NCBI GenBank assembly: GCA_028823855.1
Contig: JAPPFL010000007.1
Span: 62,001 to 126,000, forward strand
Length of the DNA stretch: 64,000 nucleotides
From: Albidovulum sp.
GTDB taxonomy: Bacteria > Pseudomonadota > Alphaproteobacteria > Rhodobacterales > Rhodobacteraceae
Direction of reading: 5' to 3'
Every line of letters begins with the position of its first letter. Position 1 is the first letter of the stretch. Both the position numbers and the translations under genes were made by a program. Below are positions 9,272 to 17,939 of this stretch, piece after piece. The notes beneath the pieces were generated by a model. That model was not told where the DNA came from and made no database searches. It saw only the letters and a list, made by a program, of their open reading frames with translations.

Positions 9272-9552
9272 TCATCCGAACAACGGCTCCATTCCCGGAC
9301 TCCCGTTGCCATGCAGAAGACAGCCGCCGTGCCTGTGGATGACGTGAATAGGCTGCAGTCCGGCCAGCCTGATGGCTGCAATTCTTTGGCGTTTCGCAGA
9401 TTCCTCTTCATGATCCGGCATACCGTTGACATGATCGAACACCCGATCACCCGTTCCTTTCCCAACATAAAACGTGCTGCCGCTCTCGGATCCGCGAGAC
9501 GGTAGGCATAGTGCTTGAGCTTCTCGGCTACACCCGTTTTGAAATTGCGCAT
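9272..9552 (-). pseudogene. GIY-YIG nuclease-domain (LEM3-like) pseudogene
   Basis: Two overlapping minus-strand frames together spell one GIY-YIG domain. The first frame, from 9552, gives [13 protein letters not shown]. The second gives [18 protein letters not shown], then [18 protein letters not shown]. In intact relatives these blocks are continuous (YRLxDPRxGxxFYVGKGxGxRVFxH ... HRHG). One missing base near 9496 restores continuity. After HRHG the frame loses similarity and stops at 9272; a faint RAAIFID (compare EAALID) remains near 9170-9190 in another frame. It therefore carries several lesions and is probably dead. Family recognition is from memory of the motif. Confidence 0.7.
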
Positions 9553-9930
9553 ATAACGCGCCTGTTCTCATGAACCAACTTCGCAATGCGTCGGGACGCT
9601 CACGCTAGTCGCAATGAAATTCAACCGCAAAATCGCCGGATACCGCGCTCCGGCGGTTGCTCGCTAGGCGTCAGGAATTGGCAGGGCCGCAACACGCTGA
9701 AATTCGCCAAAGTATCACTCGAAATTCGCCTAAAGTAGGGACAATTCCGAGGGCGAATTTTAAACTAGTAATAAACCGGTACGCGGAGCCAAAATCCAAA
9801 TGCGCTTTGATGTTTCTCGCAACCCAGCCAAGTAAAGCCGTGAAAATCCGGTATTTGCGGAATTAACGGTTTCGCGGAAAAGCCGCGTAACAAATTCGGC
9901 AAAACTCTATTTCGGCCTAGGGCCACGCTC

Positions 9931-9948
9931 CGACCGAGATTCCGGTCG
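9931..9948 (-). terminator. Weak stem-loop after the pxp operon
   Basis: The inverted repeat CGACCG / CGGTCG with a six-base loop lies about 45 bases beyond the pxpC stop on the minus strand. No T-tract follows, so a role as an intrinsic terminator is doubtful. Confidence 0.25.
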
Positions 9949-9991
9949 CCGTCGCATTTGGAGAGACCAAAACCCGCTCGCTAGGCCGAGA

Positions 9992-10969
9992 TTATTCTTT
10001 CACCGATTCGCGGATCCTTTCCAGATGATTCCGACGTTCTCTTCGAGCCGCCAACGCCGTTTCCAGATCTACTTCGACGAATTTCGTATCCATGTTGGGC
10101 TGCAGCTGCCCGATGAGATCCATATCCGCCGAGATGACGGTCCCGACCATGAAATAGCCTCCGCCCGAAACCGCGTCGCGATGAAGAACGATCGGCTCCG
10201 TTCCCCCCGGAACCTGAATCGAACCGTACGGATAGCAGCTGTCGACGATGTTGGACGGATCCGACCCGGCGCCGAAAGGCTGAGTCCTTTCGTTGAAATT
10301 CAATGAACGGCCTTTTTGGAACCGATAGCCGATTCGGTCCGCCTCCGACGCAACCTTCCACGTATCATCGAAAAAACTTGCCTTCGACTCCTCCGTGATT
10401 CGGTGCCAGTAAAGACCGGGAATCGCTCGCAATTCCGCAGGCGTTCCCGGGAGGCGCCGAAGATGGCCCGGCACGCTTCTGCCCTCCCGGACCGAATTGC
10501 CGGATTCTCCTAGCGCAACCACGTCGCCGACCTGCAAATTTCGGCCTTCCAGTCCGCCCAGCGCGCCAAGCGCGTAGGTGGAACGGCTGCCGAGCGCCGG
10601 CGGAACGTCGATGCCGCCGGAGACCGCGATATATGCTCTGGCGCCCGCCTCGAGATAGTTGAAACTCAGCCGCTGGCCCGCTTTAACCTTGAACGATGCC
10701 CAGGTTTCCCTTGGCTCGCCATCGACAAGCGGCGGAAGTTCGGCGCCTGCTACCGCAACGATCGCGTCCTCTGTAAATTCAAGCTCCGGTCCCAGAAAAA
10801 CCGTCTCTAGCGCGGCGGCGCCTTCTGCGTTGCCGACCAGTAGGTTGGCGGACCGCAGAGCCAGCCTATCCATGCCGCCTGAAATCGGTATGCCGAGATG
10901 ATAGTAGCCCGGCCGGCCGAGATCCTGAACCGATGTCGCCAGTCCCGGCGAGATTACTTTAACTGGCAT
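9992..10969 (-). CDS. pxpC: 5-oxoprolinase subunit C / urea-carboxylase-like CT subunit (KipA family)
   Basis: A 325-residue AHS2-domain protein. The N-terminus PGLATSVQDLGRPGYYHLG and SGGMDRLALRSANLLVGN are the family hallmarks (TxxQDxGRxG; SGxMDxxAxxxAN). ALETVFLGPELEF and YIAVSGGIDVPPALGSRSTY follow. The family forms a heteromer with PxpB; together they make the lactamase part of 5-oxoprolinase, or the carboxyltransferase-like part of urea carboxylase. Its start lies inside the pxpB gene (11-base overlap), so it is coupled to it. It is the last gene of a nine-gene minus-strand operon. Confidence 0.9.
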   Translation of the reverse strand: MPVKVISPGLATSVQDLGRPGYYHLGIPISGGMDRLALRSANLLVGNAEGAAALETVFLGPELEFTEDAIVAVAGAELPPLVDGEPRETWASFKVKAGQRLSFNYLEAGARAYIAVSGGIDVPPALGSRSTYALGALGGLEGRNLQVGDVVALGESGNSVREGRSVPGHLRRLPGTPAELRAIPGLYWHRITEESKASFFDDTWKVASEADRIGYRFQKGRSLNFNERTQPFGAGSDPSNIVDSCYPYGSIQVPGGTEPIVLHRDAVSGGGYFMVGTVISADMDLIGQLQPNMDTKFVEVDLETALAARRERRNHLERIRESVKE

Positions 10970-11834
10970 GGATCGCCTCCCCGATTTTCGCGTTGTAGGC
11001 GTCTATGCCGCTCCGGAACTCGTCCAGAGAAAACTTGAAGTCTCTGATGAGCGGTTCGAATTTTCCGGTGTCGACATCCTCGACGCCCTTGTCGTATGCC
11101 TCTCGGTCTACTGGCTGGAATTTGACGATGTCGCCGGGATTGAAGAAGACCATGAATTCCTTCAAGTAACTTATTTCCTGCTTTGGATCGTAAATCGGCA
11201 TCGGCGTAATTCCGAACATCTGGTATCCGCCAGCGCCGCGAACCGAATAGATGCAGGAAAAGCAGCCGCCGTAGCCGACCGTCAATTTCGGAGTGTCGGT
11301 TCTGGGACGCAAATATTTCGGGACTTCTATTTGCCGCGAGCGCTCGACCATCTGGAACATGAACGGAAGGCCTGCGACGAATCCGACCATCGTAACGAAC
11401 CAAGGCGATTCCGAATGCGCCTTGATAAAGGAGTCTACTGAATCGTAGCCGTTTATGCGCGCCGCGTACTCGATATCCGTGCCGCTAGGATCCTGGTGTC
11501 TTTCCCTGAATCGCATGAGCGTTTCCCGGGTCCAGGGATCGTTGTAGAATACGGGAATTTCAATGATCCTGGTTTGAATGACGGATTCGGCGCTCGCAGC
11601 ATCTTCTTCAACCTTGCGCAATTCCGCCATAAGATCGTCGGGCTTTATTCGGTCAGGATCGTATTTGATCTGGTACGACGCGTTGGCAGGGCAAATCTCC
11701 GTTACTCCGTCGATTTGGCTCTCCCTCAACGCCTTCGTGACGGAAAGGCTCTTGAAAAAGGCCTCGAGCGACATTTCTTCGTCGACTTCTCCGAAGATAT
11801 GGTCGTCTCCGCCGAATGAAAATCTGGTTTCCAA
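10959..11834 (-). CDS. pxpB: 5-oxoprolinase subunit B-like, divergent (KipI/AHS1 family)
   Basis: A 291-residue AHS1-domain protein, about 70 residues longer than E. coli-type PxpB. An N-terminal RRM-like half includes ANASYQIKYDPDRI. The C-terminal half has GFVAGLPFMFQM and the core GGCFSCIYSVRGAGGYQMFG. Canonical PxpB has an AGGQTxIYPxxSPGGW-type loop; the CIY...GGYQ pattern here resembles the carboxyltransferase part of urea carboxylase more closely (comparison from memory). It overlaps pxpC and follows the biotin carboxylase gene by 18 bases. With the BC and BCCP genes it probably forms a split biotin-dependent carboxylase; the substrate may not be 5-oxoproline. Confidence 0.85.
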   Translation of the reverse strand: METRFSFGGDDHIFGEVDEEMSLEAFFKSLSVTKALRESQIDGVTEICPANASYQIKYDPDRIKPDDLMAELRKVEEDAASAESVIQTRIIEIPVFYNDPWTRETLMRFRERHQDPSGTDIEYAARINGYDSVDSFIKAHSESPWFVTMVGFVAGLPFMFQMVERSRQIEVPKYLRPRTDTPKLTVGYGGCFSCIYSVRGAGGYQMFGITPMPIYDPKQEISYLKEFMVFFNPGDIVKFQPVDREAYDKGVEDVDTGKFEPLIRDFKFSLDEFRSGIDAYNAKIGEAIHAS

Positions 11835-11852
11835 TTGAATTTACCTCCGTGA

Positions 11853-13217
11853 TTACTTAAGGCGAGCGGCGGTCTCCGCCAGCCATTCGTCGAGAAAGCC
11901 CGTGTGCACCTTGCCTTCAAGCACGCATTTGTCCGCTAAAAGCGCTTGATGCAGCGGCGTCGTAGTCTTGATTCCGGAAATCTCCAATTCTCCCAGCGCG
12001 CTTCTCATGCGGCTCAGCGCCGCCGGCCGATTTTCGTCCCAGACGGCAAGTTTGCCGAGCAGGGAATCGTAAAACGGTGGAACGTCGCAATTGCTGTACA
12101 GCATGGAGTCGAACCTAACGCCGTGGCCGCCGGGAATGGCGACAGACTCGACGTTTCCGGGATTGGGCATAAAGCCGTTCGATGGATCTTCCGCATTGAT
12201 TCGGCACTCGATCGCGTGGCCGCGCAATTGGATTTCTTCCTGCCGAATCCGAAGCCGCTCGCCGCTAGCGATGCGAATGGATTCGCGAACCAAATCGATG
12301 CCGGTTACCATTTCCGTAACCGGATGCTCGACCTGGATCCGCGTGTTCATCTCAAGAAAGTAGTAGCCGCCCGTCGCTTGGTCGTACAGGAATTCCAAGG
12401 TGCCGGCTCCTTTGTAGCCGACGGACCTGGCGAATGAAGCCGCGGCGTTGCAGAGCTCCTCCCGAACGTCGCTCGGAACGACCAGCGCGGGAGCCTCTTC
12501 CAAGATCTTTTGCCTTCTTCTCTGCAACGAACATTCGCGATCGTAGCAGTGAATCGCATCCTCGCCGTCGCCGAGAATTTGCACCTCAACGTGCCGAGCG
12601 TTTCTTATGTATGATTCAACATAAATCCCGCCGTCGCCGAACGCCGCTTCCGCTTCCATGATTGCTTGAGGCGCCAGACGTTCGAACTCCTCGCGGTTTG
12701 CGGCGGTCCTGATTCCGCGGCCGCCGCCGCCCGCAGCCGCCTTGATTAGAACCGGAAACCCTATTGCCGCTAGAATAGGTTCCGCCGCCGCTAGATCATC
12801 AAGCCGACCGGAGCTTCCCGGAATTGTCGGCAAGCCGGCGTCCCGGGCCAATATCCGGGCCGTAACTTTGTCTCCGAGGCTACGGATCGTCGAGCCTTCG
12901 GGGCCAATAAAAATCATTCCCGCGTCTTCCACGGCGTCCGCAAATTCGCCGTTTTCGGCAAGAAAGCCGTATCCGGGATGAATCGCCTGAACTCCCGCCT
13001 TCATGCCGGCGGAAACGATCGAATCAATATTCAAATAGGATTTTGCGGCGGGCGGCTTGCCTATCAACACGGAATCGTCGGCGAGCCGAACCGCGAGCGA
13101 GTTCGCGTCCGCCTCGCTATAGGCTTGAACGGACCTAACGCCCAGTTCGCGGGCCGCGCGAATAATCCTGACCGCTATTTCGCCGCGATTCGCGACAAGC
13201 AAGCTCCTGATTGCCAT
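11853..13217 (-). CDS. Biotin carboxylase subunit (AccC-like)
   Basis: A 454-residue biotin carboxylase of normal AccC length. The start is set at MAIRSLLVANRGEIAVRI (13217); an in-frame upstream start at 13289 would run into the BCCP gene and lacks family similarity. Features are ANRGEIA at the N-terminus, HPGYGFLAEN at ~80, the ATP-grasp glycine loop AAAGGGGRGI at ~165, and ECSLQRRRQK and NTRIQVEHPVTE at ~290. It carboxylates biotin on the small BCCP encoded 16 bases upstream. No acetyl-CoA or propionyl-CoA carboxyltransferase gene is nearby; PxpB/PxpC are the plausible acceptors. Confidence 0.93.
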   Translation of the reverse strand: MAIRSLLVANRGEIAVRIIRAARELGVRSVQAYSEADANSLAVRLADDSVLIGKPPAAKSYLNIDSIVSAGMKAGVQAIHPGYGFLAENGEFADAVEDAGMIFIGPEGSTIRSLGDKVTARILARDAGLPTIPGSSGRLDDLAAAEPILAAIGFPVLIKAAAGGGGRGIRTAANREEFERLAPQAIMEAEAAFGDGGIYVESYIRNARHVEVQILGDGEDAIHCYDRECSLQRRRQKILEEAPALVVPSDVREELCNAAASFARSVGYKGAGTLEFLYDQATGGYYFLEMNTRIQVEHPVTEMVTGIDLVRESIRIASGERLRIRQEEIQLRGHAIECRINAEDPSNGFMPNPGNVESVAIPGGHGVRFDSMLYSNCDVPPFYDSLLGKLAVWDENRPAALSRMRSALGELEISGIKTTTPLHQALLADKCVLEGKVHTGFLDEWLAETAARLK

Positions 13218-13233
13218 GGCCTTTGGCCGACTA

Positions 13234-13473
13234 TCAGGCGATTTCCGCAAGCGGCTGCCCCGCCATAACGGCATCTTCGTTGCCGACAAGAAATTTGGAT
13301 ACGGAACCCGCGCAATCGGACTTCACCTCGTGGAATGTCTTCATGACTTCGATAAGACCCACGGTATCGCCAACCGCCACGTCGTCTCCTTCTTCCTTGA
13401 ACGGGGGCTTGTCAGGCGCCGGGCGCCGATAGAAGGTTCCAGGTAGAGGCGAACGAATTTGCTGGTTGGACAT
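13234..13473 (-). CDS. Small biotin carboxyl carrier protein
   Basis: A 79-residue protein that is almost only a biotinyl domain. EVMKT (residues 42-46) provides the biotinylated Lys45, with V-D-x-V at [11 protein letters not shown]. It lacks the long N-terminal linker of AccB (~150 residues). A GAGGG site precedes the ATG by about six bases. A 94-base gap with a stem-loop separates it from pxpA upstream, and the biotin carboxylase start follows 16 bases after its stop. It would shuttle carboxyl groups between the biotin carboxylase and PxpB/PxpC. Confidence 0.9.
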   Translation of the reverse strand: MSNQQIRSPLPGTFYRRPAPDKPPFKEEGDDVAVGDTVGLIEVMKTFHEVKSDCAGSVSKFLVGNEDAVMAGQPLAEIA

Positions 13474-13517
13474 TATTTTCCCTCACTTTTTTCCTGATGC
13501 CGCCAGGTCATTCGCGA

Positions 13518-13540
13518 GCCCGCCGAACGTAGCGGCGGGC
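13518..13540 (-). promoter_or_regulatory. Intercistronic stem-loop between pxpA and the BCCP gene
   Basis: The perfect eight-base stem GCCCGCCG / CGGCGGGC with a seven-base loop lies in the only sizeable spacer (94 bases) of the operon. No T-run follows on the transcribed strand. It may set relative mRNA levels or stability of the two halves of the operon; this is inference. Confidence 0.4.
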
Positions 13541-13567
13541 AGACTCGGCAACATCGCCGGCCACGGG

Positions 13568-14302
13568 TCAGTGATCGCCGACCAAATGGCCCTGTATGAC
13601 TTTGCGGACAGCGATCGCCACATCGACCGCATTGGGCGTGTCCGCGTGGACGCAGATGCAATCGCATCCGACTCCCAATTCCCTTCCGTTAACCGATTTC
13701 GTCGTGCCGTGTTTGATCGCTCGGAGACAGCGCGAAGCCGCGTCGGCGGGATCGACCGGATCGTGTTCCCTGGTTATGATCAAGCTGCCGTCGTCATTGT
13801 AGTCCAGATCGGCGTAGAATTCCGCCATGAACTCGTGCCCTCGGCGCCTGTAGACCCTTTCGTGGAGAGTATTTTTCATACCAAGCAACGGAACGCCGAA
13901 TACGTCCGCCGCATCGCATACGGCATGGGCCGCGTCCTCGTTGCGCGCGGCCATGCCGTATAGAGCACCGTGCGGCTTGATATGGTTGAGTTCTAGTCCT
14001 TCCGCGTTCAGGAATCCCGTCAGGGCTCCGATTTGGTAGATGATTATGTTCGCGAGCTCGTCTCTTTCAATCTCCATCGCGCGACGTCCGAATCCCTGGC
14101 GGTCGGGAAGCGACGGATGCGCGCCAACGCGTACCTTATGCTTTTTCGCCATGCGAACCGTGTCCCGCATGACAACCGGGTCTGATCCATGGAAACCGCA
14201 GGCGACGTTCGCGAGAGAAATGAGCGGCATAAGCAGTTCGTCTTCACCCAATTTGTACAGGCCGTAGCTTTCGCCCATGTCGCAATTGATTACGGTAGCC
14301 AT
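13568..14302 (-). CDS. pxpA: 5-oxoprolinase subunit A (LamB/YcsF family)
   Basis: A 244-residue protein of the usual PxpA length (~250). All family blocks are present in order: NCDMGESYG at 6, NVACGFHGSDP at 32, GAHPSLPDRQGFGRR at 59, HIKPHGALYG at 107 and CVHADTPNA near the C-terminus. In PxpABC this subunit acts with B and C in ATP-dependent opening of 5-oxoproline (pyroglutamate). Here it follows a Gfo/Idh dehydrogenase gene by 18 bases and precedes the BCCP/BC genes, so it is probably the hydrolytic partner of a biotin-dependent step. The substrate could be another cyclic amide. Confidence 0.92.
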   Translation of the reverse strand: MATVINCDMGESYGLYKLGEDELLMPLISLANVACGFHGSDPVVMRDTVRMAKKHKVRVGAHPSLPDRQGFGRRAMEIERDELANIIIYQIGALTGFLNAEGLELNHIKPHGALYGMAARNEDAAHAVCDAADVFGVPLLGMKNTLHERVYRRRGHEFMAEFYADLDYNDDGSLIITREHDPVDPADAASRCLRAIKHGTTKSVNGRELGVGCDCICVHADTPNAVDVAIAVRKVIQGHLVGDH

Positions 14303-14320
14303 GCTCGCTTCGTCTCCAAT

Positions 14321-15331
14321 TCACTGCCGATGTTTCCAAGCGGATCGCGAAGATTCGTCGGTTTCAACTGCCGCGCCTATTTCCGCCGATTTCGCAATCG
14401 CCTCCATGACCGCGACATTGCAGGCCGCTTGCGCCGGGCTTATCCTGTATGTTCGTTCGCCGCGGCAAGCCAGCGCGAATTCCTCAATCTCGGCCAACAG
14501 CGTATCGACGCGCGACAGAGGCACGATTTCCGGCCGCTTTCCTGCGTAGTGAACCTGAAGCTTTTCGCCGTCGATCTGGGCGAATGCGTTGGCATCCCGA
14601 CCGTATACGTTCACGAAGCACGTGTAGGGGCAGGCGAAAGCGCAGCCGAGGTACCCGGTCGCGCCCGACTCAAACGCAAAAAGGGCGGACGTCGTATCGT
14701 CGATGTCAACCGGGACCGCCCTCCGAGTAGCCTGCGCGTGCACGCGAACGATCGGCCCCGCTATTCGGCAAATCGTGTCGATAAGGTGTATTCCAAGCCC
14801 GGCAATCCCTCCGGCGGGACTTTCAATTCTGCTGGCTCGCCATTTTTTGGAAGTATATGCAAGCGCACCCGAAGCCGAAAAATTCGCTTCCAAATGCAGA
14901 AGCGTGCCGAACTCGCCGTTTTCCTGCATCCGGAAAAGCCGATTCGCCGACGAAGCGAACCGCCTGTTGTGCCCTACGGCCAGTACAACGCCGGATTCCG
15001 AGCATGCGTCCATTGCCTTGCGGGCACTTTCGACCGATAGCGTAAATGGCTTTTCGACGAATACATGCTTTCCGGCTTCGGCGGCCTGCACGACTTGGTC
15101 CGCGTGCAGCGAGTGCGGAGTTGAAAGGATCACCGCGTCGATTTCGTCGTCCGACAGTACATCGGAGAAGGAATCATGATGCCCCGTATCGAATTTTCGA
15201 GAGAACGCTATTCGCTTGTCACGGCTCCTGGAATAGCATGAGACCACTCGGACCAGTTCGGATCGTCCCTGGATCGCCGCTGCCAGCTCATCCGACCACC
15301 AGCCCAGGCCTATCGATGCCGCATTCAACAC
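14321..15331 (-). CDS. Gfo/Idh/MocA-family oxidoreductase
   Basis: A 336-residue NAD(P)-dependent dehydrogenase. The Rossmann start SIGLGWWSDELA departs from the usual GxGxxG. STPHSLHADQVVQAAEAGKH and VEKPFTLS (catalytic Lys in EKP) are typical. AGLGIHLIDTICRIAGP near 185 holds the second catalytic His/Asp region (GxHxxD). Only four bases separate its start from the permease stop upstream, so it belongs to the ABC operon. It probably oxidises or reduces the imported sugar-like compound; the substrate is not assignable. Confidence 0.87.
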   Translation of the reverse strand: MLNAASIGLGWWSDELAAAIQGRSELVRVVSCYSRSRDKRIAFSRKFDTGHHDSFSDVLSDDEIDAVILSTPHSLHADQVVQAAEAGKHVFVEKPFTLSVESARKAMDACSESGVVLAVGHNRRFASSANRLFRMQENGEFGTLLHLEANFSASGALAYTSKKWRASRIESPAGGIAGLGIHLIDTICRIAGPIVRVHAQATRRAVPVDIDDTTSALFAFESGATGYLGCAFACPYTCFVNVYGRDANAFAQIDGEKLQVHYAGKRPEIVPLSRVDTLLAEIEEFALACRGERTYRISPAQAACNVAVMEAIAKSAEIGAAVETDESSRSAWKHRQ

Positions 15332-15335
15332 TGCT

Positions 15336-16379
15336 TCAGTCCCGCATGTTGGCGATTATCCGAAGGCGAAACTGGTCCGCGACCACGGCCAAAATCAGCA
15401 GCACCCCGATGACCACGATCTGCAGGTATGACTCGATTCGCGCCAAGTTCATTCCGTTCTGAACCAGACCTATGAAGAGCGCTCCCAATACCACATTTTC
15501 GAGGCGCCCGATTCCGCCGCGCAGGCTTACTCCGGCGATCACGCAAGCCGCTATGGATTCCAGCGGCATTGTCGCGCCGATATTTGCCTCGCCGGTATCC
15601 AGCCGGGCGGTAAGAAGCATTCCCGCTACCGCCGCCATGCCGCCGCAGAACACGTAAGCGAGAAATAGCGTTAGTCTAGTGTTTATACCGGATAGCCGCG
15701 CGGCTTTTATATTGCCGCCAACCGCGTAGAAATAGCGTCCCAGCCTAGTCCTGTTAACGACGTAAAACAGCAGAACGATCAGGAGCAGCGCTACGGCCAC
15801 CGGCGTCGGCAACCCGTAGATCGAGCCAAAGCCGAAAATGTCGCCGAATTCTATCGGCATGCCGTAGACCGGCGTTCCGCCGGTCATGTACAGCGCGATT
15901 CCAAAGCCGACCGATGCCATTCCCAAGCTCATCATGAAGGGCGAAACGTTGAAAATTGCGACGCCGATGCCGTTAATGACGCCGATCGAGATTCCGGCGG
16001 CTATTCCAACGATCATCCCGATCGCGATCGCAGCCGCTACTGCCTCGGGCATTGCGGTATACGCAGCTGCCATCGCTGTTGCGCCGAATACGGACGTTAC
16101 AGCGAGGATAGTGCCGACAGAAAGGTCGAATCCCCCGGTTAGCAGCGCAAACATCTGCCCCACGGCGACCAGGGCGAGATAGGTCGACTGCCGTACAACG
16201 TTCAGCAAATTGCGGCCGGTCAGGAAATTGTCGGACATCACCGCAAAGACCACCACTGCAATCAGAAGCAGGAAAGGCAGAACTCCTAGCCGGACAAACG
16301 CCAGTTTGAGCAAATTTAGCGAAGATTCGGCGAGCGATGCTTTTCGCCTTTCGGCATTCGATCCCTCGTCGCTCATCAT
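15336..16379 (-). CDS. Sugar-type ABC transporter permease (RbsC-like)
   Basis: A 347-residue membrane protein of the BPD_transp_2 family. After a ~30-residue charged N-terminus there are about nine hydrophobic segments. The family motif GGFDLSVGTILAVTS at ~85 is clear, as is RTLGRYFYAVGGN-like RTRLGRYFYAVGGN at ~210. Its start overlaps the ATPase stop by four bases. It forms the channel of the importer with the TorT-like binding protein and the RbsA-like ATPase encoded upstream. Confidence 0.92.
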   Translation of the reverse strand: MMSDEGSNAERRKASLAESSLNLLKLAFVRLGVLPFLLLIAVVVFAVMSDNFLTGRNLLNVVRQSTYLALVAVGQMFALLTGGFDLSVGTILAVTSVFGATAMAAAYTAMPEAVAAAIAIGMIVGIAAGISIGVINGIGVAIFNVSPFMMSLGMASVGFGIALYMTGGTPVYGMPIEFGDIFGFGSIYGLPTPVAVALLLIVLLFYVVNRTRLGRYFYAVGGNIKAARLSGINTRLTLFLAYVFCGGMAAVAGMLLTARLDTGEANIGATMPLESIAACVIAGVSLRGGIGRLENVVLGALFIGLVQNGMNLARIESYLQIVVIGVLLILAVVADQFRLRIIANMRD

Positions 16380-17926
16380 GCCGCCTCTCTTTCAAAGCAA
16401 TGGCGGAGAACATTCTCCTGCGTAATCTGATCGCCTGTCAATTCGGCTGTAAGCGCGCCGCGGCACATGACGTAGACCCTTCTCGTCAAATGCAGGATTT
16501 CCGGCATGTCGGACGAGATGAGAAGCACCGCCGCTCCGTTTTCGCACAGATTCCCGATAAATCGGTAAATTGCAACTCTTGTCCCCACATCGACCCCCAC
16601 AGTCGGCTCGTCGAAAACGAAGAGCTTGACCTTTCTTGTCAGACTTTTGGCAAGTAGAATCTTTTGCTGGTTCCCGCCCGAAAAATGCTCAACTGTTCGT
16701 TCAATATTGCGGGGCTGCAAGTTGAGCTTCTTCGCGAGTTCGTTTGCTCGCTCGCTTTCGGCGCGCCTTCGCAGCGCAAATCCCTTCGAGAATTCAGGCG
16801 TCGACAGCGCCGGAAGCGCAATGCTTTCCCTAGCGCACCGCATCATCATCAGACCTTCTTCCCGACGGTCCGAGGGGACGTAGAAGAATCCTGCATCAAG
16901 CATGGCGCGAGGCGATTTCCCGGTAGTCTCGACTCCTTCGAAGTGAACGCTGCCGCTCGAAACGGGAATCAATCCGAAGCATGCACGAGCAATGTCGGAT
17001 TTTCCCGACCCGACCAGTCCGGCCAAGCCTACTATTTCGCCCTTGGCAACGTGGAGAGAAATATCCTTGATTGCCCCGTCCGCCGTGGCAAGCCCTCGAG
17101 TTTCGATGACCCTTTCCCGGGGACGGTAGCGAACGGACGGGAATATCTGATCAATTATCCGTCCGGTCATCATTCCCACGAGATCCGTTTCCGAGATGTC
17201 CGCTCCTACTGTCCCGACGGCGCACCCGTCTCGAAGGACAGTGATTCGATCGCCGATTTTGCGGATCTCATTTATCCGGTGAGTAATGTAAATTATGCCC
17301 ACGCCTTGAGACCTTAACTGGTCGATCAATGCGAAAAGCTGGTCGGTTTCCTTGTCGGTCAGGGAAGCGGTTGGCTCGTCAAGAATGAGCACCGAAAGAT
17401 CGGCTCGGAAGGCTTTTGCAATCTCGACCATCTGCTGTTCCGCGCGAGAAAGATAGGCGACGCGCTGGGTCGCTCTAAGCGAAAAGCCGAGCTGGTCTAG
17501 CAGTTCGCTGGCTCTCTTTCGGGTCGCCGACTTATCGAGAACTCCGAAAGTCGTTTCTTCCGACCCGAGAAACAGGTTTTCCTCTATGGAAAGCTGCGGA
17601 ACAAGAGAGAATTCCTGGAATACCGCGCTGATACCGAGCGAGCGGGCGTGCTGCACGGAAAATATGTCCACAGGTTCGCCTCGGAACAGGAGCCTGCCGG
17701 CATCCGGGCGTATGGCACCCGCAACAATCGAGATTAGCGTGGATTTGCCGGCGCCGTTCTCGCCGAATAGCACGTGCACTTCTCCGGGACGAACATCGAA
17801 ATCGACGCCATCCAGCGCCTTCGCGCCGGAATATGTTTTGGTAATTCCTTCTAGAGTTAGAAGGGGCGGGCTTCCGGCATTTGGAAGCCTGCCCGAATTC
17901 TCGTCGTCCGCGAGGTCTGCTTTCAT
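16376..17926 (-). CDS. Sugar-type ABC transporter ATPase (RbsA-like)
   Basis: A 516-residue protein with two nucleotide-binding domains, normal for the sugar family. Domain 1 has Walker A GENGAGKST, the degenerate signature YLSRAEQQMVEIAKA and Walker B ILDEPTASLT. Domain 2 has GLVGSGKSD, signature FSGGNQQKILLAKSL and VFDEPTVGVDVGTR. It follows the binding-protein gene by 13 bases and overlaps the permease start by four. It drives ATP-dependent import at the cytoplasmic face. Confidence 0.94.
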   Translation of the reverse strand: MKADLADDENSGRLPNAGSPPLLTLEGITKTYSGAKALDGVDFDVRPGEVHVLFGENGAGKSTLISIVAGAIRPDAGRLLFRGEPVDIFSVQHARSLGISAVFQEFSLVPQLSIEENLFLGSEETTFGVLDKSATRKRASELLDQLGFSLRATQRVAYLSRAEQQMVEIAKAFRADLSVLILDEPTASLTDKETDQLFALIDQLRSQGVGIIYITHRINEIRKIGDRITVLRDGCAVGTVGADISETDLVGMMTGRIIDQIFPSVRYRPRERVIETRGLATADGAIKDISLHVAKGEIVGLAGLVGSGKSDIARACFGLIPVSSGSVHFEGVETTGKSPRAMLDAGFFYVPSDRREEGLMMMRCARESIALPALSTPEFSKGFALRRRAESERANELAKKLNLQPRNIERTVEHFSGGNQQKILLAKSLTRKVKLFVFDEPTVGVDVGTRVAIYRFIGNLCENGAAVLLISSDMPEILHLTRRVYVMCRGALTAELTGDQITQENVLRHCFEREAA

Positions 17927-17939
17927 TATCGTCGAAAGC

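Larger units (their letters stand above)
9130..9991. other. Gap with a nuclease fossil and short repeats
   Basis: The left half holds the GIY-YIG pseudogene on the minus strand (listed separately). The right half shows no gene. It holds two direct copies of GAAATTCGCC about 22 bases apart (9699 and 9721) with an inverted partial copy at 9752-9760. A small GC stem-loop at 9931-9948 lies just beyond the end of the minus-strand pxp operon; it lacks a T-run, so it is only a weak terminator candidate. Confidence 0.5.
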
